64,000 bases of DNA from Gammaproteobacteria bacterium (ex Lamellibrachia satsuma). GTDB taxonomy: Bacteria > Pseudomonadota > Gammaproteobacteria > Chromatiales > Chromatiaceae. The stretch is from NCBI GenBank assembly GCA_019623805.1, contig CP053680.1, forward strand, positions 3,884,001 to 3,948,000, read 5' to 3'. Positions within the stretch are counted from its first letter, which is position 1; every line of letters starts with the position of its first letter. Made by a program: the position numbers and the translations under genes. Of the stretch, positions 1 to 7,783 are shown one piece after another. Under the pieces are notes generated by a model. That model was not told where the DNA came from and ran no database searches. It saw only the letters and a list, made by a program, of their open reading frames with translations.

Positions 1-55
1 CGCCATGACTTACATTAATATGAATTCCAACGGTTTGTTCATGTGGCCAGTCTAG
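1..55 (-). pseudogene. Thioesterase (FlK-like), downstream piece cut off by the IS; runs off the window
   Basis: Read on the minus strand from the CTAG at 52-55, this piece encodes LDWPHEQTVGIHINVSHG and continues past the left edge. It joins in frame to the upstream piece at 1619-1802 once the insertion element and one CTAG copy are removed. The joined protein matches the pattern I know for small hot-dog thioesterases related to fluoroacetyl-CoA thioesterase, including the EQTVG.HINVSH stretch just after the substrate-binding helix. The reading-frame match is seen directly; the substrate is unknown. Confidence 0.75.
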
Positions 56-1618
56 GAGTCTGTCGGATTTAACCAGTCCCATTTGATAAAATACTGTAAG
101 CCAAAGAATAACGAACCGAAGTCAGTATGTCAGATAAATTCCGCACGATTAATCGAGACACCCCCTATCTGTTGCCGCCCTCATTACAGGACTGGCTACC
201 AGAGAACCATTTGGCGCGATTTATCGTGGACATCGTAGAACAGCTGGATCTGAAAGAGCTGGAATCTCAATACGGTGGCGGAGGAAAAGCGCCCTACCAT
301 CCAGCCATTTTGCTTTCACTGCTGTTCTACGGTTACGCAACCGGCGTATTCTCCAGCCGAAAGTTGGAGCAAGCCACCTACGACTCCGTGGCCTTCCGGT
401 TCATTACGGCAGACAGCCATCCAGACCATGACACCATCGCCACCTTTCGCAAACGCTTTCTCAAGGAGTTGAAGGGATTCTTTGTCCAGATATTAGTGAT
501 AGCCAAGGCGATGAGTCTTTTGAAGATAGGCAATGTGAGTTTGGATGGGACAAAGGTCAAGGCCAATGCCAGCAAACACAAGGCGATGAGTTGGGGGTAT
601 GCCAACAAGCTTGAAGAGCAGCTTCATCGTGAAGTCGAGCTGTTGCTGAAAAAGGCCGAACAGGCCGATGCAGAAGAAGAGCCGGAACTGGATATTCCAG
701 AGGAACTCAAACGTCGTGAGGACCGGCTTGCTGCGATAGCCAAGGCTAAGAAAGAGATCGAACGAAGAGCGCGTGAGCGCTTTGAAAAAGAACGGGCGGA
801 ATACGAAGAGAAGGTGAAGCGGCGTAAGGAACGAGAGGAAAAGACAGGGAAGAAGGCCAGAGGTAGAGTGCCAAAGCCGCCAGAAGAAGGTCCACAGGAA
901 AAAGACCAAGTCAATTTCACGGATGAGGAGTCACGCATCATGCCCTCATCGGAAGGGTTTGTTCAGGCCTATAACGCCCAAGCGGCAGTTGATACCGGTA
1001 CCCACCTGATCGTGGAGAACCATATTACCCAGCAACCCAATGACAAACAGGAAATAGAACCTGCACTTGCACAACTGAAGGCAGCAGAAGAGCAGCTGGG
1101 AAAACCACAAGGTCTGTTGGCGGATACGGGTTACTTCAGTGAAGAGAATGTCAATCGTTGTGAAGCACAGGAGATCACCCCCTACCTCTCCGATAGCCGC
1201 GAACAGCACAACCTGCCGCTGGAAGAGCGGCTGAAACAGGTGCCGCCCTGCCCGGAAGATGCCGATATGTTAACCCGAATGAGGCATCGACTCAGTACAC
1301 CGGAAGGCAAGGCCGTGTATGCCACACGGAAATCGACAGTTGAGACCGTCTTCGGCATTATCAAAGAAGTAATGGGATTTCGGCAATTTCACCTTCGAGG
1401 GAGTGATTCAGCGCAAGGTGAATGGAATCTGGTATGTACGGCATGGAACCTGAAGCGGATGCATGCGCTGGCAGGCTGAGATATCGACAAGGATAGGTCA
1501 GTCTTTCATAATTCACTGCCCTACATAGGGCTTATATTCCTACAGAGGCAGCGATTATGGGAAAAACACGGTGGGCCGGAAAATATCCCTGGCTCAATGG
1601 ATCAAACCCGACAGACTC
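56..1618 (+). mobile_element. Complete IS1182-family insertion sequence
   Basis: The element is bounded by 15-bp terminal inverted repeats, GAGTCTGTCGGATTT at 56-70 and its complement at 1604-1618 with one mismatch. It is flanked by a direct CTAG duplication at 52-55 and 1619-1622. The symmetry extends outward through the palindromic CTAG (TCTAG outside on the left, CTAGA on the right), so the repeats can also be read as 20 bp long. It carries a single 450-residue transposase. It interrupts a minus-strand thioesterase gene. Complete ends, an intact transposase and a clean target duplication suggest a recent insertion. Confidence 0.9.
127..1479 (+). CDS. IS1182-family transposase
   Basis: This 450-residue DDE transposase catalyses movement of the surrounding element. 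The N-terminal part (about 1-110) has the family's short DUF772-like region, with PYHPAILLSLLFYGYATG and a DHDTIATFRKRF segment. The catalytic core begins near VSLDGTKVKANASKHK (first Asp). A highly charged coiled-coil insertion of Lys, Glu and Arg repeats spans about 160-260. The core resumes with YNAQAAVDTGTHLI and LLADTGYFSE, and ends with a C-terminal region containing STVETVFGIIKEVMGFRQF, which supplies the Glu. The length is normal for the family and no frameshift is visible. A C-terminal fragment of a different member of the family lies at 46608-46865. Confidence 0.93.
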   Translation: MSDKFRTINRDTPYLLPPSLQDWLPENHLARFIVDIVEQLDLKELESQYGGGGKAPYHPAILLSLLFYGYATGVFSSRKLEQATYDSVAFRFITADSHPDHDTIATFRKRFLKELKGFFVQILVIAKAMSLLKIGNVSLDGTKVKANASKHKAMSWGYANKLEEQLHREVELLLKKAEQADAEEEPELDIPEELKRREDRLAAIAKAKKEIERRARERFEKERAEYEEKVKRRKEREEKTGKKARGRVPKPPEEGPQEKDQVNFTDEESRIMPSSEGFVQAYNAQAAVDTGTHLIVENHITQQPNDKQEIEPALAQLKAAEEQLGKPQGLLADTGYFSEENVNRCEAQEITPYLSDSREQHNLPLEERLKQVPPCPEDADMLTRMRHRLSTPEGKAVYATRKSTVETVFGIIKEVMGFRQFHLRGSDSAQGEWNLVCTAWNLKRMHALAG

Positions 1619-1802
1619 CTAGATGAGGATTAATCGCCTTTATACACGCCCACTCAAGAAATCCAACCAGAAATCCTGTTGCGAAGACTTCGGGCATTGC
1701 TATAAATTCTTCTGATTCTGGATATAAGGCTGGAACCGTCTTTGATACAGGCACGACATATTTGTGCTCGTATCGAATTCCAGGTTTTAAAGATTCTTTC
1801 AA
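1619..1802 (-). pseudogene. Thioesterase (FlK-like), upstream piece interrupted by the IS
   Basis: The piece begins at a TTG codon (1802-1800) seven bases after a strong AGGAGGAG site (1817-1810). It encodes KESLKPGIRYEHKYVV, then KTVPALYPESEEF and MPEVFATGFLVGFLEWACIK, and ends at NPHL where the CTAG target duplication begins. Small thioesterases of the fluoroacetyl-CoA thioesterase type carry this pattern: a conserved Thr-Val-Pro stretch followed by a MPEV.AT helix and an LEW.C motif. The frame then runs into the IS and stops within it, so the protein would lack its C-terminal half. An upstream ATG at 1838 is in frame, but the ribosome site favours TTG. Confidence 0.8.
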
Positions 1803-1865
1803 CCTTTCTCTCCTCCTATGGCATAACGCAGAGCTCAAAAATCCATCTTCTGAGCCTTGAAATTA

Positions 1866-2189
1866 TTATTTTTGTCTTGGCATCTCTACTAACTCCGACA
1901 CCTCAAGTGAACCGCCAATATCAAGAAAAGGGCAAGCCTTTGCAATCGACAGCGCCGCCTCCATAGATTCCGCTTCAATTATTGTGTAACCAGACATTGT
2001 CGTTGTGCCTCCAATGGCAACAGTGCCATCAGAGTTTACTGTGCTCGTATTCTTAAGCGGATTTGCAGGACTAACAGCTGAGTCGCCCAATGAAGATAAC
2101 CAATCCATATATTTCGAAAAATGTTGCTTACCTTCCTCTGGACTGGATGGTTGATCACCGCCCAGATAAACAATAACGTATTGAGGCAT
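1866..2189 (-). CDS. YCII/DGPF-domain protein
   Basis: This 107-residue protein has the layout of the YCII-related (DGPF) family: an N-terminal strand QYVIVYLGG, a middle helix (KQHFSKYMDWLSSLG), a glycine-rich turn, then SGYTIIEAESMEAALSIAKACPFL, the conserved 'Gly-Tyr-x-Ile-x-Ala-x-Ser-x-x-x-Ala' stretch. These are small ferredoxin-like-fold proteins. Some act as enzymes on small molecules, some are fused to sigma factors, and for most the substrate is unknown. It stands alone with the disrupted thioesterase just downstream on the same strand, possibly once co-transcribed. I cannot assign a specific role. Confidence 0.8.
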   Translation of the reverse strand: MPQYVIVYLGGDQPSSPEEGKQHFSKYMDWLSSLGDSAVSPANPLKNTSTVNSDGTVAIGGTTTMSGYTIIEAESMEAALSIAKACPFLDIGGSLEVSELVEMPRQK

Positions 2190-2923
2190 TGCGCTTCTCC
2201 ATAGTTGAAATTTAACTTTTACTGCACTTCAAAAACATAACTTCGAAAATCTCCCGGTGGAGGGGCAAGACCCTCTTATCAAGATGATTCTTGGTCATCC
2301 CTGGACAAAATGTCCAGTAGTAGATTTCTCACCTAACTGGTTGCGCAAGATCAAGGGGGTTGCGATTGGGTAGAGAATCGTCCAATACCTATGCCAGTTG
2401 GACAGAGACTTTGGATGAAAGTTAATTTGTCGGAATTATTTACACTTTGGAAATTGATTAATTTATCTCTCTGGCTACACTAACTGATTGAAATTAATCT
2501 AAATCTATCCTGTTAGCTATCGATTTCCAAACGGGACAGAAATTCATGTATCTCAGGATCTGGGTGATAGAGACGATCCGAATCACTTTATTTGGGTATG
2601 GGAACGGGTGTCAATAGAAGCTGATCGGGAAGAGATATTGAGCCCAAGACACACCCGATTGGCTTGGAGGGAACATACCTATTCCTCTGATGTTATGGGG
2701 GGGCGGTCTGAAGCGAGTATCAGACTCAAAATGGGTAGTATTCAGGTTCGGAAAATAGAAGGTGTCAGCTACCAGACATACTCATTTTTCGTTTCCCGTC
2801 ATCGTTCTGAGCTAAGAGATACTGATTTCTAAGTAGCAGCGCCGGGTTGCGGCACCGCAGCTGGCTCTACGTCCTCCCCCGATCTGCTTCCGATCCGCTC
2901 CAAAAAGGTGTCCCCAGTGTTGT
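2190..2923. other. Intergenic stretch without a convincing gene
   Basis: This 734-bp stretch separates the YCII gene from the integrase remnant. It is AT-rich around 2400-2530. I see no tRNA, repeat or recognisable coding pattern. A 74-codon open frame at 2608-2832 (+) has no ribosome site, no domain pattern and no support. The stretch may be decayed cargo of the element that used the neighbouring integrase, but nothing in it proves that. Confidence 0.5.
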
Positions 2924-3806
2924 TTAGAATCTTTGGTTTATATGAATAATCTCTGCACCAGCTTTCAACTTATCAAGGAAGTCCGCCCATTCCTGCATCA
3001 TCCTGATCCTCTCCGGCATGTGTTCTGCGTAGTTATAGGCGGCTCGAACGGAATTTCTTTCAGTATGAGCTAATTGGCGTTCGATAGCGTCTCTGTGCCA
3101 ACCCTGCTCATTCAAAAGGGTAGAAGCCATGGAGCGGAACCCATGACCTGTCATTTCCTCTTTTGTATACCCGAGTCGCCTCAGGGCTGCATTAACTGTA
3201 TTTTCTGACATGGGGCGTTTATTGCTGCGCATGCCTGGAAAAACATACTTTCCGTTGCCAGTGAGTGGCTTGATCTCTTCCAGAGCGGAAGATCTGTCCA
3301 CAGCTTTGGTGGATGCGGTGGGCTGTTTCCAGTGCGCCTCTGTCTTCTATTCGGCGAAGGACTGTCAGTAGCTCAGGTGCTGTGATCTCGCCGATTGTCC
3401 TTGAGCCAATCCAAGGGAACACGTCTTTCTCCAGTCGCAGCAAGATCCGGGACGAGTGGGTTTTCGACCAGTTGGGCTCATGCTTGCCCCACCATTCACG
3501 GGCTACGGTCTCTAGGCTGTCTGCTCCTGATTGAGATGCCTTGGTTGCTTTGCGGGCTTCGCTTGGGTCAATTCCATCCACCAATTGCTTTCGGGCTGTT
3601 GATCTCCTGTCTCTTGCTGTTTTCAGAGACACATCAGGATAGACCCCCATTGAGAGAGTTTTCCGCTTGCTGTTGAAACGGTAATCCAATCGCCACCACT
3701 TGCCTCCTTTTGGAGTAATAAGGAGATATAGGCCAGACCCATCTGTCAGTTTGTATTGCTTGTCTTTTGGTTTGGCGTTACGGATGGCGCTGTCAGTGAG
3801 TGGCAT
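2924..3806 (-). pseudogene. P4-type tyrosine integrase, internally deleted and frameshifted
   Basis: The first part (3806 to about 3270) is a normal start of a P4-family integrase: MPLTDSAIRNAKPKDKQYKL, the arm-binding DUF4102 fold, then the core-binding region ending HRIHQSCGQIFR. The frame is then lost. In another frame the catalytic C-terminus continues from SALEEIKPLTGNGKYVFPG and contains TGHGFRSMASTLLNEQG (His-x-x-Arg) and QLAHTERNSVRAAYNYAEH (His and Tyr nucleophile). Roughly 110 residues expected between the two parts, including the first catalytic Arg region, are absent. The junction falls near 3285-3300. The gene reads away from ssrA, whose 3' end is a classic target of such integrases. 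I chose the start at 3806 over the upstream ATG at 3857 because it matches the family. Confidence 0.88.
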
Positions 3807-3904
3807 GGCGGTAACTCCAGTGGCGGTAAGTGGGGCTACCGCCATACTTACCGTCATTTATCGTGGATTTCATAGGATTATACTAGACGGTAACGGACAG
3901 TCAG
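3807..3904 (-). promoter_or_regulatory. Leader and promoter of the integrase remnant with repeated CGGTA motifs
   Basis: On the minus strand CTGACT (3904-3899) and TATAAT (3882-3877), 16 bp apart, form a plausible sigma-70 promoter. Five copies of a motif with core CGGTA lie around it: GGCGGTAA at 3807-3814 and 3822-3829, GACGGTAA at 3886-3893, and inverted copies at 3837-3843 and 3848-3855. They could be arm-type integrase sites or a repressor operator. The motif positions are seen directly; the role is inferred. Confidence 0.5.
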
Positions 3905-3914
3905 GCAATAAAAA

Positions 3915-3934
3915 AGCCCGCTGTTACGCGGGCT
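3915..3934 (-). terminator. Rho-independent terminator of ssrA
   Basis: A 7-bp stem AGCCCGC / GCGGGCT with a six-base loop is followed on the minus strand by a run of T (complement of the A run at 3910-3915). It lies 35 bp beyond the 3' CCA of ssrA, as expected for its terminator. Confidence 0.85.
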
Positions 3935-3968
3935 TAGGGTCTTTATTGGATTGCTTTGGATCTTCAAT

Positions 3969-4344
3969 TGGTGGAGGCGGGCGGATTCGAACCGCCGTCC
4001 GCGAGTCCTCTGCCGTAGGTTCTACATGTTTAGTCCGGTCTATTATTTTTAGCTGGCTGCCACCCGACGGACAGGGTGTGCAGATAGCGATTTCGGTTAA
4101 GTTTTAACGAATCCACCCCGAATAAGCTTCATCGCGATCTTATGAGATATGACGCCTGATTGGTCCGAAGACCCTGGACGCATAAGCACGGCTCCAGTCA
4201 GACGGCATTCTACCGGTTATTAAGCGGCGAGTGCGTAGTTGTCGTCGTTGGCAACTATAAGTTTGCAGCTAGTTTTACGAGGTTATCTGCCCCTCGACAT
4301 GCACCTAAGGTTTTGTAACCCCCGTCGAAGCCTACGTCGCCCCC
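3969..4344 (-). ncRNA. ssrA: tmRNA (transfer-messenger RNA)
   Basis: tmRNA rescues stalled ribosomes together with SmpB, adding a degradation tag. The 5' end GGGGGC (4344-4339) pairs with GCCTCC before the encoded 3' ACCA (ending 3969), and the T-arm GGTTCGAATCC is present. The tag frame at 4252-4217 encodes ANDDNYALAA followed by two stops, TAA TAA; the resume codon GCC follows a TATAGTT context. The length of 376 nt is normal. It is next to smpB, and its 3' end abuts the remains of an integrase, fitting the frequent use of this gene as an integration site. Confidence 0.97.
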
Positions 4345-4378
4345 AAGGAGAAACTTTTCTCAAGTCTCAAGGGTAGAC

Positions 4379-4384
4379 AGTATA
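4379..4384 (-). promoter_or_regulatory. Probable -10 box of ssrA
   Basis: TATACT on the minus strand lies 35 bp upstream of the mature tmRNA 5' end, leaving a short precursor leader for RNase P to remove. The -35 region (around 4402-4407, TGGCAC) is weak. Confidence 0.45.
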
Positions 4385-4425
4385 AAGCAGCGGGAAGTTC
4401 CGTGCCATGCTGAAGTGAGGTTGGA

Positions 4426-4908
4426 TCAGCCGCGTTTGAAGATTCGCTCTTTCTCACGCTTCCAGTCACGGTCTTTATCGCTGCTGCGTTTATCGTGCTG
4501 TTTTTTACCTTTTGCCAGACCGATCTCCAGTTTGGCGTAGCCTTTTTTCCAGTAGAGCGCGGTGGGAACCAAGGTGTAGCCTTTTCGCTCCACCAGGCCG
4601 ATGAGTTTGCTCAGTTCGCGGCGGTGCAGCAGCAGTTTTCGGCTGCGGGTCGGATCGGTCGTGACATGAGTGGACGCGGTTTTGAGCGGGGTAATATGGG
4701 CCCCAAAGAGGTAGGCCTCGCCGTTCTGAATGATGACGTAGCTCTCTTTGATCTGCACGCGTCCCTCGCGCAGACTCTTGACCTCCCATCCCTGCAGGGA
4801 GATGCCCGCCTCGTAGCGCTCCTCGATAAAAAAGTCGTGCTTCGCCTTCTTGTTGAGGGCGATGGTCGAGCCGCCGGAGGATTTCGCTGATTTTGATTTT
4901 TTTCCCAT
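4426..4908 (-). CDS. smpB: SsrA-binding protein SmpB
   Basis: This 160-residue protein binds the tRNA-like domain of tmRNA and delivers it to stalled ribosomes. Recognisable segments are NKKAKHDFFIEERYEAGISL, the GWEVKSLREGRVQIKESYV strand region, and the basic C-terminal tail (GKKQHDKRSSDKDRDWKRE) that reads the empty mRNA channel. The gene ends 81 bp upstream of the mature ssrA 5' end on the same strand, so protein and RNA partner are adjacent. Confidence 0.97.
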   Translation of the reverse strand: MGKKSKSAKSSGGSTIALNKKAKHDFFIEERYEAGISLQGWEVKSLREGRVQIKESYVIIQNGEAYLFGAHITPLKTASTHVTTDPTRSRKLLLHRRELSKLIGLVERKGYTLVPTALYWKKGYAKLEIGLAKGKKQHDKRSSDKDRDWKREKERIFKRG

Positions 4909-5022
4909 CGGCGCATTCTATGCGAGTGGGCATCTATCGGCCAGTCCTGCCTTGTTATAGAGGTTGATTTCACGGAGAATAAATCGCTTTCGATCAAGCG
5001 CTTCAGGGGAAAAATTTCCGCC

Positions 5023-6429
5023 ATGACAGAACGGACATCCATCCACGGCCAGTGGTCATCCAGGCTGGTCTTTATCCTGGCTGCTACGGGTTCAGCGGTG
5101 GGATTGGGCAATATTTGGAAATTCCCCTACATCACCGGCGAGAATGGCGGGGGTGCATTTGTCTTGGTCTATCTGCTCTGTATTGCCGTGGTGGGTATCC
5201 CGATCATGATGGCGGAGGTGATGCTGGGACGGCGTGGTCGGCAGAGTCCGATCAACACCATGACGGCGCTGGCAAAGGAGGAGGGCGCTTCGTCTGCCTG
5301 GTCCCTGGTTGGCTGGAGTGGTGTGCTGGCCGGTTTTATTATCCTCTCTTACTACAGTGTGATCGCCGGCTGGGCTTTGGCCTATGTCTTTCGGGTGGCC
5401 GGAGGAATTTTCAATGGTGCCGATGCGGCGGGCGTGCAGGCTGTTTTCACCGGTCTTACCGGCGATCCGGAACGCTTGATTGCCTGGCATACCCTGTTCA
5501 TGTTGATGAGTATGGCGGTGGTCGCGCGCGGGGTGCGGGCTGGTCTGGAAAAGGCGGTGACTTACCTGATGCCGGCGCTCTTTGTGCTGCTGTTTGTGCT
5601 GCTGGGTTATGCGATGAGTACAGGGGCGTTCATCGATGGCCTGAAATTTCTCTTTCAACCTGATTTCGGCAAGCTGTTTTACGTCTGCGAAACTGTCGCT
5701 GGAAGCGAAAGTTGTGAGCTGTCTGGCAGTCCCGTTCTGGTGGCGATGGGACACGCTTTCTTTACCCTGAGTCTGGGTATGGGGGCGATCATGGTTTACG
5801 GCTCCTATATGCCGAAGGGAACCTCTATCGCCCGTTCAGCGGTGTTGATTGCGCTGCTGGACACCCTGGTTGCATTGGTTGCTGGCATGGCGATATTCCC
5901 CATCGTGTTTGCCAATGGCCTGGAGCCCGGTTCAGGCCCAGGGCTGATCTTTCAGACCCTGCCGATTGCTTTCGGCGCCATGCCCGGCGGACAGTTCTTT
6001 GGAACTCTGTTTTTCGTTCTGCTGGTCTTTGCCGCATGGTCCTCGGCGATCTCGCTGATCGAACCGGCGGTTGCCTGGTTGGTGGAGAATCGGGGGCTGA
6101 CTCGCGTACGTGCCTCTGCCGTGATCGGTATGACGACCTGGGTTTTGGGCCTTGGCAGCATCTTCTCCTTCAATATCTGGTCAGGAGATGAGTATAAGCT
6201 GTTCGGAAAGACGTTCTTTGATCTGTTGGACTATCTGGCAGCCAATATTATGCTGCCGCTGGGCGGCTTGCTGATTGCGTTGTTTGCCGGCTGGTTGATG
6301 AAGCGGGAATCAAGTGTTGATGAGTTTGCCATGCATGCTTGGCGTTATGGTCTGTGGCGGGTGCTGATCCGCTATGTTTCGCCACTGGCTGTTGTTGTCG
6401 TCTTTCTTAACGCTGTCGGGATCTTCTGA
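5023..6429 (+). CDS. Sodium-dependent transporter, neurotransmitter:sodium symporter (SNF) family
   Basis: This 468-residue inner-membrane protein has about eleven or twelve hydrophobic segments. The N-terminus contains SSRLVFILAATGSAVGLGN followed by IWKFPYITGENGGGAF. That is the hallmark of TM1 in the LeuT/NSS fold, whose unwound region binds substrate and Na+. The family imports amino acids or related amines with sodium; the substrate here is not readable from sequence. It is divergent from smpB and ends two bases before ratA, so it may be co-transcribed with ratA-ratB. In many gammaproteobacteria smpB and ratA are direct neighbours, so this gene appears to be an extra one at this spot. 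Confidence 0.93.
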   Translation: MTERTSIHGQWSSRLVFILAATGSAVGLGNIWKFPYITGENGGGAFVLVYLLCIAVVGIPIMMAEVMLGRRGRQSPINTMTALAKEEGASSAWSLVGWSGVLAGFIILSYYSVIAGWALAYVFRVAGGIFNGADAAGVQAVFTGLTGDPERLIAWHTLFMLMSMAVVARGVRAGLEKAVTYLMPALFVLLFVLLGYAMSTGAFIDGLKFLFQPDFGKLFYVCETVAGSESCELSGSPVLVAMGHAFFTLSLGMGAIMVYGSYMPKGTSIARSAVLIALLDTLVALVAGMAIFPIVFANGLEPGSGPGLIFQTLPIAFGAMPGGQFFGTLFFVLLVFAAWSSAISLIEPAVAWLVENRGLTRVRASAVIGMTTWVLGLGSIFSFNIWSGDEYKLFGKTFFDLLDYLAANIMLPLGGLLIALFAGWLMKRESSVDEFAMHAWRYGLWRVLIRYVSPLAVVVVFLNAVGIF

Positions 6430-6431
6430 GT

Positions 6432-6866
6432 ATGCCGGTAGTGAGCAAAAGCGCCCTGGTTCATCATTCAGCCGAAGAGATGTACCGCTTGGTGTGTGAC
6501 TTTGAGTCTTACCCGGAGTTTCTCCCCTGGTGCAGTGCCAGTCGCCTGATCTCAAGAACCGAGGATCAGATTTGTGGAGAATTGGAGGTTTCCCGCCTTG
6601 GTATTCGACAGCGTTTTTCAACCTGCAATGCGTTGGTCTCCAATGAACGGATGGATATCCAGTTGCGGGATGGGCCATTCAGAAAATTACAGGGTGGCTG
6701 GCGCTTCATTCCCCTCAAAACCGATGCGAGCAAGGTGGAGCTGGTACTGGATTTTGAGTTCTCGGGAAAATTGATCGATGCTGCTTTCGGCAAGGTTTTT
6801 AATCATATCGCCACCACGCTGGTGGATTCGTTTTGTAAGCGGGCGGATGAGGTGTACCGTGACTGA
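6432..6866 (+). CDS. ratA: RatA/Coq10-like START-domain protein
   Basis: This 144-residue single-domain protein of the polyketide-cyclase/START fold has VHHSAEEMYRLVCDFESYPEFLPWC at its start and ends with an amphipathic helix (HIATTLVDSFCKRADEVY). The family includes mitochondrial Coq10, which handles ubiquinone, and E. coli RatA, reported as an inhibitor of ribosome subunit association. Which activity applies here is not decided by sequence. It overlaps ratB by 8 bp, and the pair precedes bamE in the conserved order. Confidence 0.92.
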   Translation: MPVVSKSALVHHSAEEMYRLVCDFESYPEFLPWCSASRLISRTEDQICGELEVSRLGIRQRFSTCNALVSNERMDIQLRDGPFRKLQGGWRFIPLKTDASKVELVLDFEFSGKLIDAAFGKVFNHIATTLVDSFCKRADEVYRD

Positions 6867-7176
6867 TGAAGGTATTTTGGTGGAAGTGGCCTATGGGAAG
6901 CTTGATGAGCAGGTTATTCTGGTGGTCAAAGGCGCCTCTGGCATGACGGTGCGCAACGCCATTGAATCGTCAGGCGTTCTGGAGCAGTTTCCTGAGATAG
7001 ACCCGGACTCAGCCAAGGTGGGTATTTTCGGCAAACTCACCAAGCAGGAGACGGTATTGAATAGTGGTGACCGGGTGGAGATCTATCGGCCACTGATTGC
7101 TGATCCCAAGGAGGCGAGAAAGAAGCGCGCTGCCGAGGGTAAGGTAATGAGGAAAGGTGGCGGCGAGCAGAGCTGA
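6859..7176 (+). CDS. ratB: RnfH/RatB family ubiquitin-like protein
   Basis: The start is taken at GTG 6859, inside the end of ratA, because the family begins here (TDEGILVEVAYG); upstream in-frame codons read through ratA in the wrong frame. The 105-residue beta-grasp protein contains VAYGKLDEQVILVVKGASG and SGDRVEIYRPLIADPKEARK, the family signature 'D-R-V-E-I-Y-R-P-L'. RnfH/RatB is the near-invariant partner of RatA. Its biochemical role is not firmly known. Confidence 0.9.
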   Translation: MTDEGILVEVAYGKLDEQVILVVKGASGMTVRNAIESSGVLEQFPEIDPDSAKVGIFGKLTKQETVLNSGDRVEIYRPLIADPKEARKKRAAEGKVMRKGGGEQS

Positions 7177-7214
7177 GATGGCTAGATGCTTTTCACGCAG
7201 CTAATTTAGGGCAG

Positions 7215-7240
7215 GCCGGTTCAAGCGTAGCGGAACCGGC
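7215..7240. repeat. Hairpin repeat, invariant-loop family, copy 1
   Basis: GCCGGTTC, a 10-base loop AAGCGTAGCG, then GAACCGGC. It lies between the converging ratB and bamE and may serve as a transcription end for either. Two further copies with the same loop lie at 29224-29249 and 29281-29306. Confidence 0.8.
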
Positions 7241-7247
7241 AGAAGTT

Positions 7248-7703
7248 CTAGTCATCCTCGATATCGAGACCGGCTTTCTGCAGTGCCTTGTCCACGATGC
7301 CCAATTCGCCAGTGTAGTCGGGTACGCTGACAACGAGTTCTTTCTTTTCCTTCTGTTCAGCAATGTTTTCCGCAGGTTTGATGTCTCCACTGTAACGGAC
7401 CATTGAGTCACCGTCGAAAAAGACGGAAAAGTGCTTGATCTCCAGAGGATCGTTGCGCCTCTTTATGCTGAAAAGGTAATCCCATCGGTTCTGATGAAAG
7501 ACATCCACCAGAAGAGGGGTGCCGAGTAAGAATCGTACCTGCTTTCGGCTCATTCCCGGTTTGAGTTCAGCCACCACTTCAGGGGTGACGATGTTACCCT
7601 GCTGGATGTCTGGAATATGAACCAGGGAGAAATCCCGCCAGCTTGAACAACCGCCCAGGATGAGGAGAGTGCTGACCAAAAGAGAGATGAGAATCTTTTG
7701 CAT
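7248..7703 (-). CDS. bamE: Outer membrane assembly lipoprotein BamE (SmpA/OmlA)
   Basis: This 151-residue lipoprotein has a lipobox LILGGC ending in the cysteine to be acylated (residue 19). The mature part carries the BamE core: IQQGNIVTPEVVAELKPGMS, then KQVRFLLGTPLLVDVF and NRWDYLF, as expected for the BAM-complex subunit that helps insert outer-membrane proteins. It has a charged C-terminal extension of about 40 residues beyond the short E. coli protein. It is divergent from fur with 80 bp between them. Confidence 0.95.
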   Translation of the reverse strand: MQKILISLLVSTLLILGGCSSWRDFSLVHIPDIQQGNIVTPEVVAELKPGMSRKQVRFLLGTPLLVDVFHQNRWDYLFSIKRRNDPLEIKHFSVFFDGDSMVRYSGDIKPAENIAEQKEKKELVVSVPDYTGELGIVDKALQKAGLDIEDD

Positions 7704-7783
7704 TACGAGTACAATTCAATAAAAATCAATGTTGGATGATACCTCATCACCTTCTGAAAAACACGAAGGCGGAGTAGTGATAA

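Noticed and set aside
2608..2832. 74-codon open frame on the plus strand
   Set aside because: No ribosome site, domain pattern or neighbour support.
4391..4410. TGGCAC near the ssrA promoter as a sigma-54 -24 box
   Set aside because: The GC at the required distance for the -12 element is absent.
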